A stretch of 64,000 nt of DNA from Lysinibacillus sp. BPa_S21. GTDB taxonomy: Bacteria; Bacillota; Bacilli; Bacillales_A; Planococcaceae. The position numbers and the translations under genes are program-made. The stretch is from contig NZ_JALIRS010000016.1 of assembly GCF_023337795.1 (NCBI RefSeq), positions 1-64,000 of the forward strand, given 5' to 3'. The notes under the pieces were generated by a model. That model was not told where the DNA came from and ran no database searches. It saw only the letters and a program-made list of their open reading frames with translations. This document shows, piece by piece, positions 27,346 to 36,645 of this stretch (position 1 is its first letter; every line of letters begins with the position of its first letter).

Positions 27346-27918
27346 TTAACGATACGATTTATCCATCCTTTTTCTTTTATTTAAAATGAAAAACACAACA
27401 ATGCCAATGGCTACTGCCACTGTAGCCCAAATATATATTTGATTTCTAATATGTTTATCTATTAAATTAACTTCTTCAATTTGGGGCTGACCTTCTCCAA
27501 GTATTTCCAAATCTTCCTGTGAAGAACTCAACACATAGGTACGATTACATATGGTAGATATAAGCGATTTTGTCCCGTACATAATAGATTCGTTAGCATA
27601 AACCAAATATTCTTCTCCCTTTATAAAATTATATCCACAATCTCCTCCACCTTGACCAGTAGTAATGATAACTTGTGATTGTTCAACACCCTTCCAGGTG
27701 TTCGTTACCTCAAAAAGAACTGATTTAGTTGTATCTCCTTTTAAACTTTGTTTTTCTTTTATATCAACAACTTTCCCACTAAATATAGCTTTTGAAAGTT
27801 CAAATTCTTCTTCTACACTTGGTAAATATGCACACGAACAAGCACTTGTAATCGAAGGAAAAGAGCCTATCGTAAAAATGAAAGCCAGAATTATCATTGC
27901 TTTCTTCAAATTAAACAT
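27346..27918 (-). CDS. Secreted, membrane-anchored NTR/TIMP-like protein
   Basis: 190 residues. A signal peptide ends at ...SITSA, and the mature protein begins CSC, typical of the netrin-like (TIMP) fold in Bacillus proteins. Further conserved cysteines are in GGGDCGYNF and ISTICNRTY, followed by a C-terminal membrane helix (IYIWATVAVAIGIVVFFIL) and a basic tail. It would be displayed outside the cell, anchored at its C-terminus. The ATG at 27918 is preferred over an upstream GTG; the ribosome binding site is weak. Function unknown. Confidence 0.75.
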   Translation of the reverse strand: MFNLKKAMIILAFIFTIGSFPSITSACSCAYLPSVEEEFELSKAIFSGKVVDIKEKQSLKGDTTKSVLFEVTNTWKGVEQSQVIITTGQGGGDCGYNFIKGEEYLVYANESIMYGTKSLISTICNRTYVLSSSQEDLEILGEGQPQIEEVNLIDKHIRNQIYIWATVAVAIGIVVFFILNKRKRMDKSYR

Positions 27919-28180
27919 CTTAATTTCACCCACTATCACATAGATTTAGCGCTATTTTGTAATACATTACTAATATTAACATAAAAATCTATTTTAGCTT
28001 GTTAATGATATTCCATAATATGGTCTTATTGTTAGAATGTAATAATCCATCTTGTCTATGCAATTGTATCAAACCTTTTTACAAATCATCAGACTTTATT
28101 ACAATTGATCAATCTTATTTTATATCTACATTTATTCATGATAAGAGAATAAAACTTTTAGCATTATCACAAAATAAAAA

Positions 28181-28230
28181 TTGACTGGACACTAAATGGT
28201 GTCGTATAATTGAGACACCATTTAGTGTCC
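28181..28230 (+). promoter_or_regulatory. Promoter with double ArsR-type operator
   Basis: TTGACT (28181-28186), 18 bases and TATAAT (28205-28210). Two 17-bp arms (28187-28203 and 28214-28230) are perfect reverse complements, and each contains GACAC-N6-GTGTC, itself a near-dyad. They cover the spacer and the start site, the expected layout for autorepression by the ArsR protein encoded next. Confidence 0.85.
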
Positions 28231-28253
28231 AATTTATAAGGGGGAGGGGGATT

Positions 28254-28580
28254 TTGAGCGACAAGACTCAAGAGCGTGATGTTTATGCTGCTATTGCTGA
28301 TCCAACAAGACGTCAATTAATACGCTTGTTGGCAGATGCGGAAGAATTACCTCTTCACGAATTAACGTCTCAATTTCAAATGGGGCGTACAGCAGTTTCT
28401 AAGCATTTGGCTATCCTTAAAGATGCTGGTCTCGTAATTGCTCGAAGGGTTGGTAGAGAAACGAGGTATCGGTTGAATGCCGGTCCATTGAAGGAAATTC
28501 AAGATTGGGTATCGTATTACGAAGGATTCTGGAAAGAAAGAATGGCTATATTAAATATTTTATTGGAGGAAGAAAAATGA
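28254..28580 (+). CDS. ArsR-family helix-turn-helix regulator
   Basis: 108 residues with the winged-helix core (AIADPTRRQLIRLLADAEEL, HELTSQFQMGRTAVSKHLAI, RVGRETRYRLN). No metal-binding cysteines are present, so it belongs to the metal-independent ArsR group usually paired with SRPBCC/AHSA1 proteins. The start is TTG, directly behind a very strong GGGGGAGGGGG. It overlaps the next gene by ATGA, forming an operon, and probably represses it through the double dyad upstream. Confidence 0.92.
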   Translation: MSDKTQERDVYAAIADPTRRQLIRLLADAEELPLHELTSQFQMGRTAVSKHLAILKDAGLVIARRVGRETRYRLNAGPLKEIQDWVSYYEGFWKERMAILNILLEEEK

Positions 28581-28993
28581 AAGCAGATGTATCTTTAGAT
28601 TATCAATTTACAAGTTCAATTGAGAAAGTTTGGAACGCATTAACGGATTCAGACACGCTTGCAAAATGGATTTGGAAAAATGATTTTAAACCAATCGTAG
28701 GACATAAATTCCAATTCCGAGCTGAGCCAAATGAATGGTGGGATGGAATTGTCAATTGCGAGGTGCTCAAAGTGGAAGAACCTCATACATTATCTTACAC
28801 TTGGGCAAGTGCCGGAGAAACTACTACTATTACATGGACGTTGACAGAAGGTTCAGATGGAACTACACATTTACATCTTGATCAAAGCGGATTCAGTGAA
28901 GCAACAAAAGCTCGTCAAGGAGCAATCGAAGGAGCTAAATACGCTTGGATTAACAATGGTAATCAGCTCGAAAAAGTATTAGCCGAGCAATAA
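28577..28993 (+). CDS. SRPBCC (AHSA1-like) protein
   Basis: 138 residues of the START/SRPBCC lipid- or ligand-binding fold: the opening FTSSIEKVWNALTDSDTLAKW (21 in the protein, core SSIEKVWNALTDS), the central LSYTWASAGETTTITWTL strands, and the C-terminal helix GAKYAWINNGNQLEKVL. It is co-translated with the ArsR regulator (ATGA) behind GGAGGAAG. Ligand unknown; such pairs often respond to hydrophobic compounds. Confidence 0.9.
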   Translation: MKADVSLDYQFTSSIEKVWNALTDSDTLAKWIWKNDFKPIVGHKFQFRAEPNEWWDGIVNCEVLKVEEPHTLSYTWASAGETTTITWTLTEGSDGTTHLHLDQSGFSEATKARQGAIEGAKYAWINNGNQLEKVLAEQ

Positions 28994-29069
28994 AAATAAA
29001 TGATTTTTTCATTTGCTATGTAAGCTTTTCAATAATAGCCTTTTTAGCAAGTAACAAAGAATTAACACT

Positions 29070-29104
29070 ATGACGCTTTTCGGAATATGGAAAGCGTCAT
29101 TTTA
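29070..29104 (+). terminator. Terminator of the ArsR/SRPBCC operon
   Basis: ATGACGCTTT pairs perfectly with AAAGCGTCAT, followed by TTTATTT. Confidence 0.88.
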
Positions 29105-29184
29105 TTTGTCATTTCATAAACATAACAAAAATAGTTGAAGTTGTGCTAACATGACAATACTAGATTTGAATGGAGAGATTTCCG

Positions 29185-32100
29185 ATGAAAATAAATCAAT
29201 TAATTGCTAATAATATAAATCGTTTAGATGTCGACTTGCCGGAAGATCAATCTTTAGGAATTGCTGGATTGTCCGGATCTGGTAAAACTACATTTTGTCA
29301 AACAATTGGAGAAGAGTCCAAGAAGCGTCTCGTTTCTTTATTGCCAAAGGCTGAATATCAATATTTGTTTTCTAATATTATGGAAACGAATTTTAGTGCC
29401 ATCAAGATGAAGGAAATGCCTCTAGTACTTTTTCTAGGGAAATCATCAATTTCCGCAAATCCACGTTCAACGGTTGGTACCCATACAGGCGTTTTCAAAG
29501 AAGTTCGTGATCGGCTTGCAGAAAAGTATGATCTATCGCCAGAGGTTTTCTCCTTTAATAATGCATTAGGATGGTGTCCGACATGTAAAGGACGTGGGAC
29601 AACCAAAAATGTGGAATGTAAAAAGTGTGGTGGCAAGCGTTATAGTCCAGAGGTTGAACAATATAAGCTAGAATTATGGAACCAACCACACAGTATTTCC
29701 GATATTAACAATTTAAGTATGGAAGAGATTTATTCCCTTTCAGAGGAATTAAATATAAGCGAAGAGAGACAACATATTCTTCAAAATATTATCAATATGA
29801 ATATTGGTTACTTAACGTTAAATCGAATTATGGGTACCTTGTCTGGTGGGGAGTTAACACGACTGTACTTGGCAGAATTTATGGCAGCTAGTGAAAATAC
29901 CGTCATTATTATTGATGAAATTTCTGTTGGCCTTGATCACCAAACGCTGTTAAAAATTTTAGAACAGATTAAACAATTAGGTTGTAAAAATCAAATTTGG
30001 CTTATTGATCATTCCGATACGGTGCTAGATACAGCCGACGAGCAGCTGTTTTTTGGCCCTGGAAGCGGAAAATACGGTGGGAAAATTGTCGATGAATCAC
30101 CCCGTCCAGAGCCAGTATACTCGGAACGAAATCAAGCAATACCTGCAGAATATTATCAATTTAAAGATCTTTACTGTCGTAATATTGAACTAGCTGAAAT
30201 TCAGATTCCTAAAAATAGACTTATAAGCGTTACAGGTGAGTCTGGCTGTGGGAAATCGACCCTTGTCAATGAGTGTATCTCGAAGGATTTCCAAAAACGA
30301 TATCCTAAAGATAAATTGGTTATGGTAGGACAAGACAGAAACCAATCGATTACTAGCCGATCCACTGTTGCAACATTCCTTGACATTAAAAAGAAAATAA
30401 CGAAATACAGTGACGAAATCGACGATATTTTTCAACGTTCCATTGAGGACATTATTGAGGAGCTTCCGAATGAAGACATCGCTCATAAACGCTTAAGTTT
30501 ACTGATCAAGCTAGGTCTTGGTTATTTGACGTTGGAAAGAAAAACACAATCCCTGTCGACTGGTGAATTTCAATGTGTTCATCTAGTATCTGAGCTGTTT
30601 TCAAACGCAAGAAACCCGCATACGCTATTTATTTTTGATGAGCCTTCAAAAGGTTTATCACAAAATATTTTAAACCAATTCATTGATAGTGTGAGGGATA
30701 TTCTGCAAGATGAATCTGTCTCTATTATGATGATTGAACATAATGCCTACATGCTAAAAAGCTCTGATTTTATCGTAGATTTTGGAAAACGTCAGCAAGA
30801 ACCCGTTCGCCATCTTGATGTTGTCAGCCATGACGATTATTTCAGTCAACCTAACAAAAATTATAATGATGCTGCGTTGCCTATATCTTCTACACTAGAT
30901 GCGAAAAACGGCATTCATTACTTAGAAGACAATCATATTAGCTATTTTAAAAATGCCGAAAATATTTATAAAGGTGGTATTTTAAAAAGCTTATCATCGA
31001 TGGCCCGTTTAATTTATGGAGAATACGAATCCGCAACCATCGCACCCGTCGTTACCATTGATCTCGAAAGACATTTGTATAGTCAATATAGTTTTCTTTA
31101 TGAAATGGCTGGTTTGATCAACCATATTGTCGCTGCACATCCGACGAATAAAGATACGAGAAGCTTTGATTTCTTTAGTCAAGAAAATCATTGCCCAAGC
31201 TGTTCTGGTCGCCTGCAAATTGAAACATTTGATATTGATTTAGTCATTCAAGACAAAACAGTGCCATTCTGGGATGGCTTATTGCATCCAGACGTCATGG
31301 AAGTATTAAAATATTATCAATATCCGAAATTACAATTCCTTTTTGATGAGATTAAAAATGAACTTGGTCAAGATATTAGTAAAAGTTACAATGAGATGAC
31401 AGAAGAAGAAAGACGTACGTTCCTATATGGTTATTGGGAAAAATCATTTTATGATAAAGCAAGTAAGTCTTCGAGAAAATGGGAAGGCTTTAATTTTATC
31501 CTTGCACGCTATATGGTTATTTCGAAATCAATGATTAAAGAGCAAATGAAAGCTTCAAAGGAAATGATTGCTTGTCCAATCTGTCAAGGAGCCGTACTAA
31601 ACCATAAGAAAAAGTTAACTTTTGGGGACACAGATATTCGTGAGCTGATTCATCAACCACTCGATCAAGTTATAAAAACAGTAGGAAATTTACCAGAGCT
31701 TGAAAAACTAAAATCAATAGTAGGTGGCGATATGACTCTTACGGAAGATGTCTCCTTACTTCCTAGAGACACACAAGTATCGTTGAAAATGCTGGAATTA
31801 GAACTAGCAAGCTTTTCTGGATATGAAATCGTACTACAAAATGCTGTACCGTTCTGGAACAACATTAAAAATAATATCGATGTAATCAGCAGGTCAAACC
31901 TAGTGACGATTTGTGATTTTGCCAATATAGCCGAAACGAGAGAAACTATTATTGATAAGTATTTCACGAATGGAAAATACAAAAAACTAACATACGTCTA
32001 TGAAGCATTTGGCTATAAAAAAATTGTTACACAAATAAATAAAGTCAAAGCAAGTCATAAATGTCCATTCTGTGGTGGAAAAAAAGTGATTTCGGAAGAC

Positions 32101-32355
32101 AACCTCCATGATGGCGTCTATAAATTATCAGTACCATGTGTTAGTTGCTTTGCAAGTGGCATCAATGATGAAGGTCGTAAAGAAATTGTCGATGGTGTAG
32201 ACGTACAAACTTGGCTCACTGGTAAAGTCAGCGATGTTGTGGCTGAAAGCTTACGAACGGCGGATGTTGCAGACATCCCAATATTCAATCGTATTCGTGA
32301 GTTGAACAAACGAGATATGATGTCCATTTATCAATGTCTTGAGCAAAATAGTTAA
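29185..32355 (+). CDS. UvrA-like tandem ABC ATPase with rearranged modules
   Basis: 1056 residues. ATPase 1: Walker A GLSGSGKT (28-35), a compact zinc module CPTC/CKKC (about 131-155), signature LSGGE (about 219) and Walker B IIIDE. ATPase 2: Walker A GESGCGKS (about 352), degenerate signature LSTGE and Walker B FIFDE (about 481). Both ATPases lie in the first 550 residues. The UvrB-binding insert normal in UvrA is absent between Walker A and zinc site. The remaining 500 residues carry CPSC, CPIC and CPFC...CVSC zinc modules resembling UvrA insert pieces but no Walker motif. GGAGAG sets the start at 29185. Likely DNA-binding; not classical excision repair. Confidence 0.8.
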   Translation: MKINQLIANNINRLDVDLPEDQSLGIAGLSGSGKTTFCQTIGEESKKRLVSLLPKAEYQYLFSNIMETNFSAIKMKEMPLVLFLGKSSISANPRSTVGTHTGVFKEVRDRLAEKYDLSPEVFSFNNALGWCPTCKGRGTTKNVECKKCGGKRYSPEVEQYKLELWNQPHSISDINNLSMEEIYSLSEELNISEERQHILQNIINMNIGYLTLNRIMGTLSGGELTRLYLAEFMAASENTVIIIDEISVGLDHQTLLKILEQIKQLGCKNQIWLIDHSDTVLDTADEQLFFGPGSGKYGGKIVDESPRPEPVYSERNQAIPAEYYQFKDLYCRNIELAEIQIPKNRLISVTGESGCGKSTLVNECISKDFQKRYPKDKLVMVGQDRNQSITSRSTVATFLDIKKKITKYSDEIDDIFQRSIEDIIEELPNEDIAHKRLSLLIKLGLGYLTLERKTQSLSTGEFQCVHLVSELFSNARNPHTLFIFDEPSKGLSQNILNQFIDSVRDILQDESVSIMMIEHNAYMLKSSDFIVDFGKRQQEPVRHLDVVSHDDYFSQPNKNYNDAALPISSTLDAKNGIHYLEDNHISYFKNAENIYKGGILKSLSSMARLIYGEYESATIAPVVTIDLERHLYSQYSFLYEMAGLINHIVAAHPTNKDTRSFDFFSQENHCPSCSGRLQIETFDIDLVIQDKTVPFWDGLLHPDVMEVLKYYQYPKLQFLFDEIKNELGQDISKSYNEMTEEERRTFLYGYWEKSFYDKASKSSRKWEGFNFILARYMVISKSMIKEQMKASKEMIACPICQGAVLNHKKKLTFGDTDIRELIHQPLDQVIKTVGNLPELEKLKSIVGGDMTLTEDVSLLPRDTQVSLKMLELELASFSGYEIVLQNAVPFWNNIKNNIDVISRSNLVTICDFANIAETRETIIDKYFTNGKYKKLTYVYEAFGYKKIVTQINKVKASHKCPFCGGKKVISEDNLHDGVYKLSVPCVSCFASGINDEGRKEIVDGVDVQTWLTGKVSDVVAESLRTADVADIPIFNRIRELNKRDMMSIYQCLEQNS

Positions 32356-32376
32356 ATCAAGCCATATTTTAAAAAT

Positions 32377-32415
32377 AAACTCATGTGCAAAAATAAAAAT
32401 TGCACATGAGTTTTT
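32377..32415 (+). terminator. Terminator after the UvrA-like gene
   Basis: AAACTCATGTGCA pairs perfectly with TGCACATGAGTTT, followed by T residues. Confidence 0.92.
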
Positions 32416-32513
32416 GATTGTTGAAAAGATAAGGTCCTATCAATTAAAGTATGCATCTTCGGCAAAACTGGTCGTTGATTTCTGTTCCAACTGGGTGCTT
32501 TGCTTTTGCTAAT

Positions 32514-32630
32514 ATGGATAAAACCTCTAAATTCGTGGATAGAGCTGCCAGAAATGTGGATTGAATCCCTAAAGTTATGGATAGAGCAACCAAAATCGTG
32601 GATAGAACCTCTAAGCGGCTAGATTTGCCC
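32514..32630 (+). repeat. Short tandem repeats, GTGGATAGA type
   Basis: About five degenerate units of roughly 20-21 bases with the core (G/A)TGGATAGA followed by CC or GC, e.g. AAATCGTGGATAGAACCTCT, between a terminator and the next gene. The units are non-coding and resemble the CGCTGATAAA repeats at 45890-46042 in length and core. Confidence 0.65.
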
Positions 32631-32725
32631 GCTTCTAAAGCGCTGCTATATTCATCTAGATTCCCTTTGTTATTTTGTTTTTATGTTATTCTAGGAGAAG
32701 CTTAGAATAAAGGAGAAAAAGATGA

Positions 32726-33415
32726 ATGGCGGAAATAGTGGATTGGAAAAATAATGCTCAAGGACATAAATTTATTGCTTCTTTTAGTGGAGGGAAAGAT
32801 AGTGTCTTAGCTCTATATAAAGCAATGAAGGTTGGAGAAGCGGTTGGACTCATTATAATGATGGAGGAAGAAGGGGAACGTTCAAGATCCCATGGAATGC
32901 CTCCAGCACTCATACATGCTCAAGCTAATTCTATAGGTTTACCAATTTATACTGCAGCAGCAAGCTGGACAGATTATGAAAAAGTATTTATGAGTCTTTT
33001 AGAAAAAGCTAAAAGTCAAGGGGCAGAAGTTTTAGTAACAGGTGACTTGGATATGCCTGAACATGGGTGCTGGCATGACAAGGTTTCGAGGAATGCTGGA
33101 TTAAAACTAGGTATGCCTTTATGGGAAATGGATCATCGCGATGCTGTTGAGGAGTTCATCAATCTAGGGTTTGTAACGATCATTGTCACTGTTAACTTAT
33201 CACTAGGTATGCGAGAGGACGATTTAGGCCGTACATTAACACATGAATACGTGAAGGAGCTCGAAGCTCGGGGAATTGATCCTTGCGGAGAAGGTGGAGA
33301 ATTCCATACAACTGTTTTAGATGGGCCAATTTTCAAACAGACCATCCCTGTTCGTAAATGTGAGATTATTAAAAATGGTGATTATGCTTTTTTGCCTTTG
33401 GAACTAGATCAATAA
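32726..33415 (+). CDS. Dph6-like ATP pyrophosphatase (diphthine-ammonia ligase family)
   Basis: 229 residues with an N-terminal PP-loop SGGKDS near residue 21, and the family blocks EVLVTGDLDMPEHGCWHD and GEGGEFHTTVLDGPIF. Eukaryotic and archaeal Dph6 amidates diphthine. Bacteria lack diphthamide, so the bacterial branch (YdiU-independent, DUF71) has another, unknown amidation or adenylation target. AAAGGAG lies about 10 bases before the ATG. Monocistronic. Confidence 0.85.
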   Translation: MAEIVDWKNNAQGHKFIASFSGGKDSVLALYKAMKVGEAVGLIIMMEEEGERSRSHGMPPALIHAQANSIGLPIYTAAASWTDYEKVFMSLLEKAKSQGAEVLVTGDLDMPEHGCWHDKVSRNAGLKLGMPLWEMDHRDAVEEFINLGFVTIIVTVNLSLGMREDDLGRTLTHEYVKELEARGIDPCGEGGEFHTTVLDGPIFKQTIPVRKCEIIKNGDYAFLPLELDQ

Positions 33416-33427
33416 ACACGAAAAATA

Positions 33428-33470
33428 ACAGGGGACATCTTCTACATTGAAGCGTGTCCTCTGTTTTTTT
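33428..33470 (+). terminator. Intrinsic terminator
   Basis: ACAGGGGACA pairs with TGTCCTCTGT (one offset), followed by T7. Confidence 0.78.
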
Positions 33471-33733
33471 ACTGCTTGCAAAGAATGATTACGCCATTGA
33501 CTATGTATGTAAGAGTTAAAATGTGCTTTCTCCATTGCTGAATACGCTAATAATTTTCTTATATCTACAAAACGTCACACTCAGTTCATAGGCGATGTGA
33601 CTCAACAATAGACATTGATTGAAGAAAATATTGAAGGGTCACCGGAGGATAGTGACCCATTCGTAAAGATTAGAAGGGAAAAGATACGTTTATTTATTCT
33701 AAAAATCATGGGCATTGGAGGCGGTATTGGGTA

Positions 33734-33847
33734 TTAATAGAATCCGATGAAGCTAGTGCCGACAATAATCAATAGAATAAATAGAACAACGATCAGCGCG
33801 AATGCTGAACCTGAACCATAACCTGTGTTACCGCAATATTCAGACAT
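33734..33847 (-). CDS. YjcZ-family sporulation peptide
   Basis: 37 residues: a Gly/Ser-rich start (MSEYCGNTGYGSGS), one hydrophobic helix (FALIVVLFILLIIVGT) and SFIGFY, the familiar ending of YjcZ/YczM-type spore membrane peptides. AAAGGAGG stands 8 bases before the ATG. It lies alone in an 835-base interval between two larger genes. Presence of such a gene supports a spore-forming host. Role: small spore-associated membrane peptide, detail unknown. Confidence 0.88.
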   Translation of the reverse strand: MSEYCGNTGYGSGSAFALIVVLFILLIIVGTSFIGFY

Positions 33848-34149
33848 AGTATATACCTCCTTTCTACAATCTATAATATGAATAGTTGTGAAAAGGATTT
33901 GCGATATTTAACTACTTTAAAATTTTAAATTTAAAAAAGTTCACGTGATTAAATCATGATCCTAAACTATAGTGATGTAAGACTAAATAAACTGTATACA
34001 TATGTATCACCATTTTGATTCGTCTAGACGTTCATATAATTGTCTGTATATAAGTGTTTACACAAAAGAAGAATCTTCAATAAGACTGTACAATAATCCA
34101 CTTCAGAAATAAATTATTCCAAGACATAAATAACTTCGAACATATATTT

Positions 34150-34182
34150 AAAAATACCCCTTCAAATGAGGAGGGGTATTTG
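34150..34182 (-). terminator. Terminator of the secreted protein gene
   Basis: AAATACCCCT pairs with AGGGGTATTT; on the minus strand it is followed by TTTAAAT, downstream of the gene ending at 34252. Confidence 0.8.
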
Positions 34183-34251
34183 TTTTGTTTAGGGTGTTGT
34201 CATTTTACAAATTGGCAAAGAAGATTATTTTAATCCCCTTTGCCATGAAAT

Positions 34252-34845
34252 TTACTTTGGTTGAATGTATTCCCCTGTAGATGCATTAAAGCCCGCTGCT
34301 TCCATTTTTGTCTGGTCATTATTCCAACCAATGACTATTAAGAGGGGAATATCTCTCTCAGTATCTTTACTAAGCATAAAGTTATATCCTTTACCCCAAT
34401 CTTTTCCGGGATAAATATAGCCCATACTCCGTGCTTTTTTAAGCATTTCTGGTGAATCATACTTAATATCATTTATTTGTATAAACTCTTTTTTAGGATA
34501 GGGGGAAGTGCCATCTACCGTATAATCATCAGAATGATCTATTTTCCCCTCATGAATTGTTACTACATATGACTTATTGGTATCTGGCACTCCAAATAGA
34601 ATATTCCAATTCTTTCTTTTGCCGTTACTTCCAATTGACGTCCAAGGCTTATCTAAATCTATATTGATGGCCATTAATAATTGAGCACTTTTATCCCATT
34701 TCAATGCTGCGGGATTTGCTAATTCAATCGCTTCCACTATTGATAATTCTTGCTGTTCATCGGCTTGGACGGAACTGGCTGATACTATCTCAATAGAACT
34801 AACTGTAACGAACAACAATATCACAACAAAAGCTAATTTTTTCAT
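34252..34845 (-). CDS. Secreted protein of unknown function
   Basis: 197 residues with a clear signal peptide (MKKLAFVVILLFVTVSSIEI...SASS). The mature part has a PepSY-like feel (SIVEAIELANPAALKWDKSA, ...GFNASTGEYIQPK), with a central Trp/Asp-rich region; no catalytic motif is visible. AAAGGACG precedes the ATG. It faces no operon partner. Exported, probably soluble or wall-associated. Confidence 0.7.
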   Translation of the reverse strand: MKKLAFVVILLFVTVSSIEIVSASSVQADEQQELSIVEAIELANPAALKWDKSAQLLMAINIDLDKPWTSIGSNGKRKNWNILFGVPDTNKSYVVTIHEGKIDHSDDYTVDGTSPYPKKEFIQINDIKYDSPEMLKKARSMGYIYPGKDWGKGYNFMLSKDTERDIPLLIVIGWNNDQTKMEAAGFNASTGEYIQPK

Positions 34846-35009
34846 TTTTTCACGTCCTTTTTTAGGTATATTGTTTCCCAGCCTTGTTCAATTATTCTGA
34901 GGCGTTAAATCAATGAGCAATTATTTGTGAAGAATTCTTCAACTGATAAAAAGGGATGTAACAGAATACTATGAATAACCTATAAAAATTTTAAACAGGA
35001 GTGATAAAT

Positions 35010-35376
35010 TTGAAATTTACAGCGATTCCGGCTTTTTATCAGCGATATTCATTGTTTTATCAGCGACATGGTACCAAAATAGGCTTGGCTTTCCCAAAGT
35101 TTCTGTTATGTAGCAGTGATAACACTGCCAGAGGGGAATGTAGTATTACTCCTTGTAGAAACAAAAGATGACACATCTGCAGATTTTTTACGCGATGGTC
35201 GCCCGTATCAAACTGTTACGTTGAATTGTCCAGACCTTGAATATACACATCAAACATTAAAGGAAAATGGTGTAGAAGTTACCGAAATTGTTATACGTGG
35301 AGAACATGCAAAATACTTTGTCTTTACAGACCCTTCAGGTAACCATATAGAGGCAGCTTGGTCTAAATGGGATTAG
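35010..35376 (+). pseudogene. Broken VOC/glyoxalase-family gene
   Basis: AGGAGTG and TTG at 35010 open MKFTAIP, a normal VOC start, but the frame then runs into two TTTATCAGCGA repeat units. The conserved C-terminal half resumes in another frame at about 35116 (YQTVTLNCPDLEYTHQTLKE, YFVFTDPSGNHIEAAWSKW). About 40 codons of the usual 120-residue domain are missing. Half of the metal site is lost, so activity is not expected. Confidence 0.75.
35018..35070 (-). repeat. Two copies of the CGCTGATAAA repeat (minus orientation)
   Basis: TTTTATCAGCGA occurs twice 20-22 bases apart, with a partial CAGCGATT before them. These are reverse complements of the unit at 45890-46042. They sit at the break in the VOC gene. 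Confidence 0.6.
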
Positions 35377-35472
35377 GAAACTAAAAATACGCTTCCCAGG
35401 TAGAATACTTAAATCTTTTAGTGAGCCATCCAGAAAAACGTAATTTTATTTGTTAAGAAGAGTGGTGATAAA

Positions 35473-36054
35473 GTGGAATTGATATTCATTCGTCATGGCC
35501 AAGGTGAACACACTCTAGCTATACCAAATAGTTTGCATGTGAAAAATCCTTCATTAACAGCAAAAGGAATACGTCAAGCGAAGTTATTAAGGGGAAAATT
35601 CACCTTAACAGAGGAAGATATTATATTTATTAGTCCTCTTAGAAGAACGCTGGAAACTGCACTAATTTGGAGTTTGGATGTTGATTGTCGGAAAATCGTA
35701 AGCCCGTTAGTATCCCCACGAATATTTCCTTTCCATCCAAATGGAAAAACATTGCCTTGCGATATCGTCATTAATTTACAAACAATCAAAAAAGAATATC
35801 CGAATCTGGAAATGGATATGAATGTGCCTGCTGATTTGTGGTCTGGTGGTATTAATACTATGCCTGAAATCGATTTCAATATCATAGTTCAAGAATTTAT
35901 CGCAAATTTGAAATCGCTAAATAAGGATAAGATTTATATCGTTTCACACGATGGTACGATCACCGCATATCGCCAATTTATTTCTGGGCGAAGTTTATCC
36001 AGAAAGGACTTTCCTGATGAAACAGGATGGTTTCAAATTAATGTTGACTTATAA
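35473..36054 (+). CDS. Histidine phosphatase family protein
   Basis: 193 residues of the phosphoglycerate mutase-like superfamily. The catalytic RHG motif (FIRHGQGEH) is at residues 6-9, Arg in SPLRRTLETA, and the second His in YIVSHDGTITAY. The substrate is unknown (sugar phosphate, cofactor or protein phosphate). The start is GTG, with AGAGTGGTGA upstream. Monocistronic. Confidence 0.85.
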   Translation: MELIFIRHGQGEHTLAIPNSLHVKNPSLTAKGIRQAKLLRGKFTLTEEDIIFISPLRRTLETALIWSLDVDCRKIVSPLVSPRIFPFHPNGKTLPCDIVINLQTIKKEYPNLEMDMNVPADLWSGGINTMPEIDFNIIVQEFIANLKSLNKDKIYIVSHDGTITAYRQFISGRSLSRKDFPDETGWFQINVDL

Positions 36055-36208
36055 CGATCACTTTGAGATGTCTGTTCTAAATGAATGCCTTTCAGCAATA
36101 CAGGAGCTTTTTTTGAGATAGGGCGCATATAAGAAAAATACGAATAGAAATATAGCTTGCAAAAGCAGGTTATGAACACATACCCTTCAGACAGCAGTTT
36201 CGAAATAG
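36055..36208 (+). other. Intergenic region
   Basis: No gene or clear hairpin is seen; a T7 run near 36110 has no convincing stem. Confidence 0.4.
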
Positions 36209-36496
36209 CAGTCTGATTTCCATAAGGATAATGTAGAAGTTACATTATGCTATATAACCCATTCTGTGAATGGAAGCCTTATTATGAACGAATTAACTGA
36301 ATGGATATGGCGAGCAGACTCCCTTTTACCTGAAAGTTTTATGTTGCACGGAGTATCAGTAAAAGTCTTTAACCCAAAACAACTTTTGGCGGAAAAAGAA
36401 GTCTATGAACAAATTGGTAGGAAGCCTCGACAAAAGGATATAGAAAACAAAAAGGTTTTGCAGCGTATAATAACTAATCAGAAAATTATGAAGTAA
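36209..36496 (+). pseudogene. 5'-truncated nucleotidyltransferase-like gene
   Basis: Open from 36209 without a start, encoding SDFHKDNVEVTLCYI through EWIWRADSLLPESFMLHGV to KQLLAEKEVYEQIGRKPRQK. This resembles the C-terminal half of a small nucleotidyltransferase protein. The N-terminal catalytic GS/DxD half is absent, so it is a remnant. GTG at 36266 could start a shorter peptide but has no ribosome binding site. Confidence 0.6.
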
Positions 36497-36645
36497 CACA
36501 CCTGAAGTAACTCCTGCAAGAATCAAGCTTTAGAAGTCAATGACAGTACTAACGGAGAAGGGTTTTTCAGTTTCCTCGGAGTTCTTCAGAAAGATCAATT
36601 AGTGAGACTAAAATTCATTTCTCAAGTGAGGTGGAGTTGCAAACT

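Noticed and set aside
27174..27389. 71-codon plus-strand frame overlapping the NTR-like gene end
   Set aside because: Overlaps a better-supported minus-strand gene and lacks a ribosome binding site.
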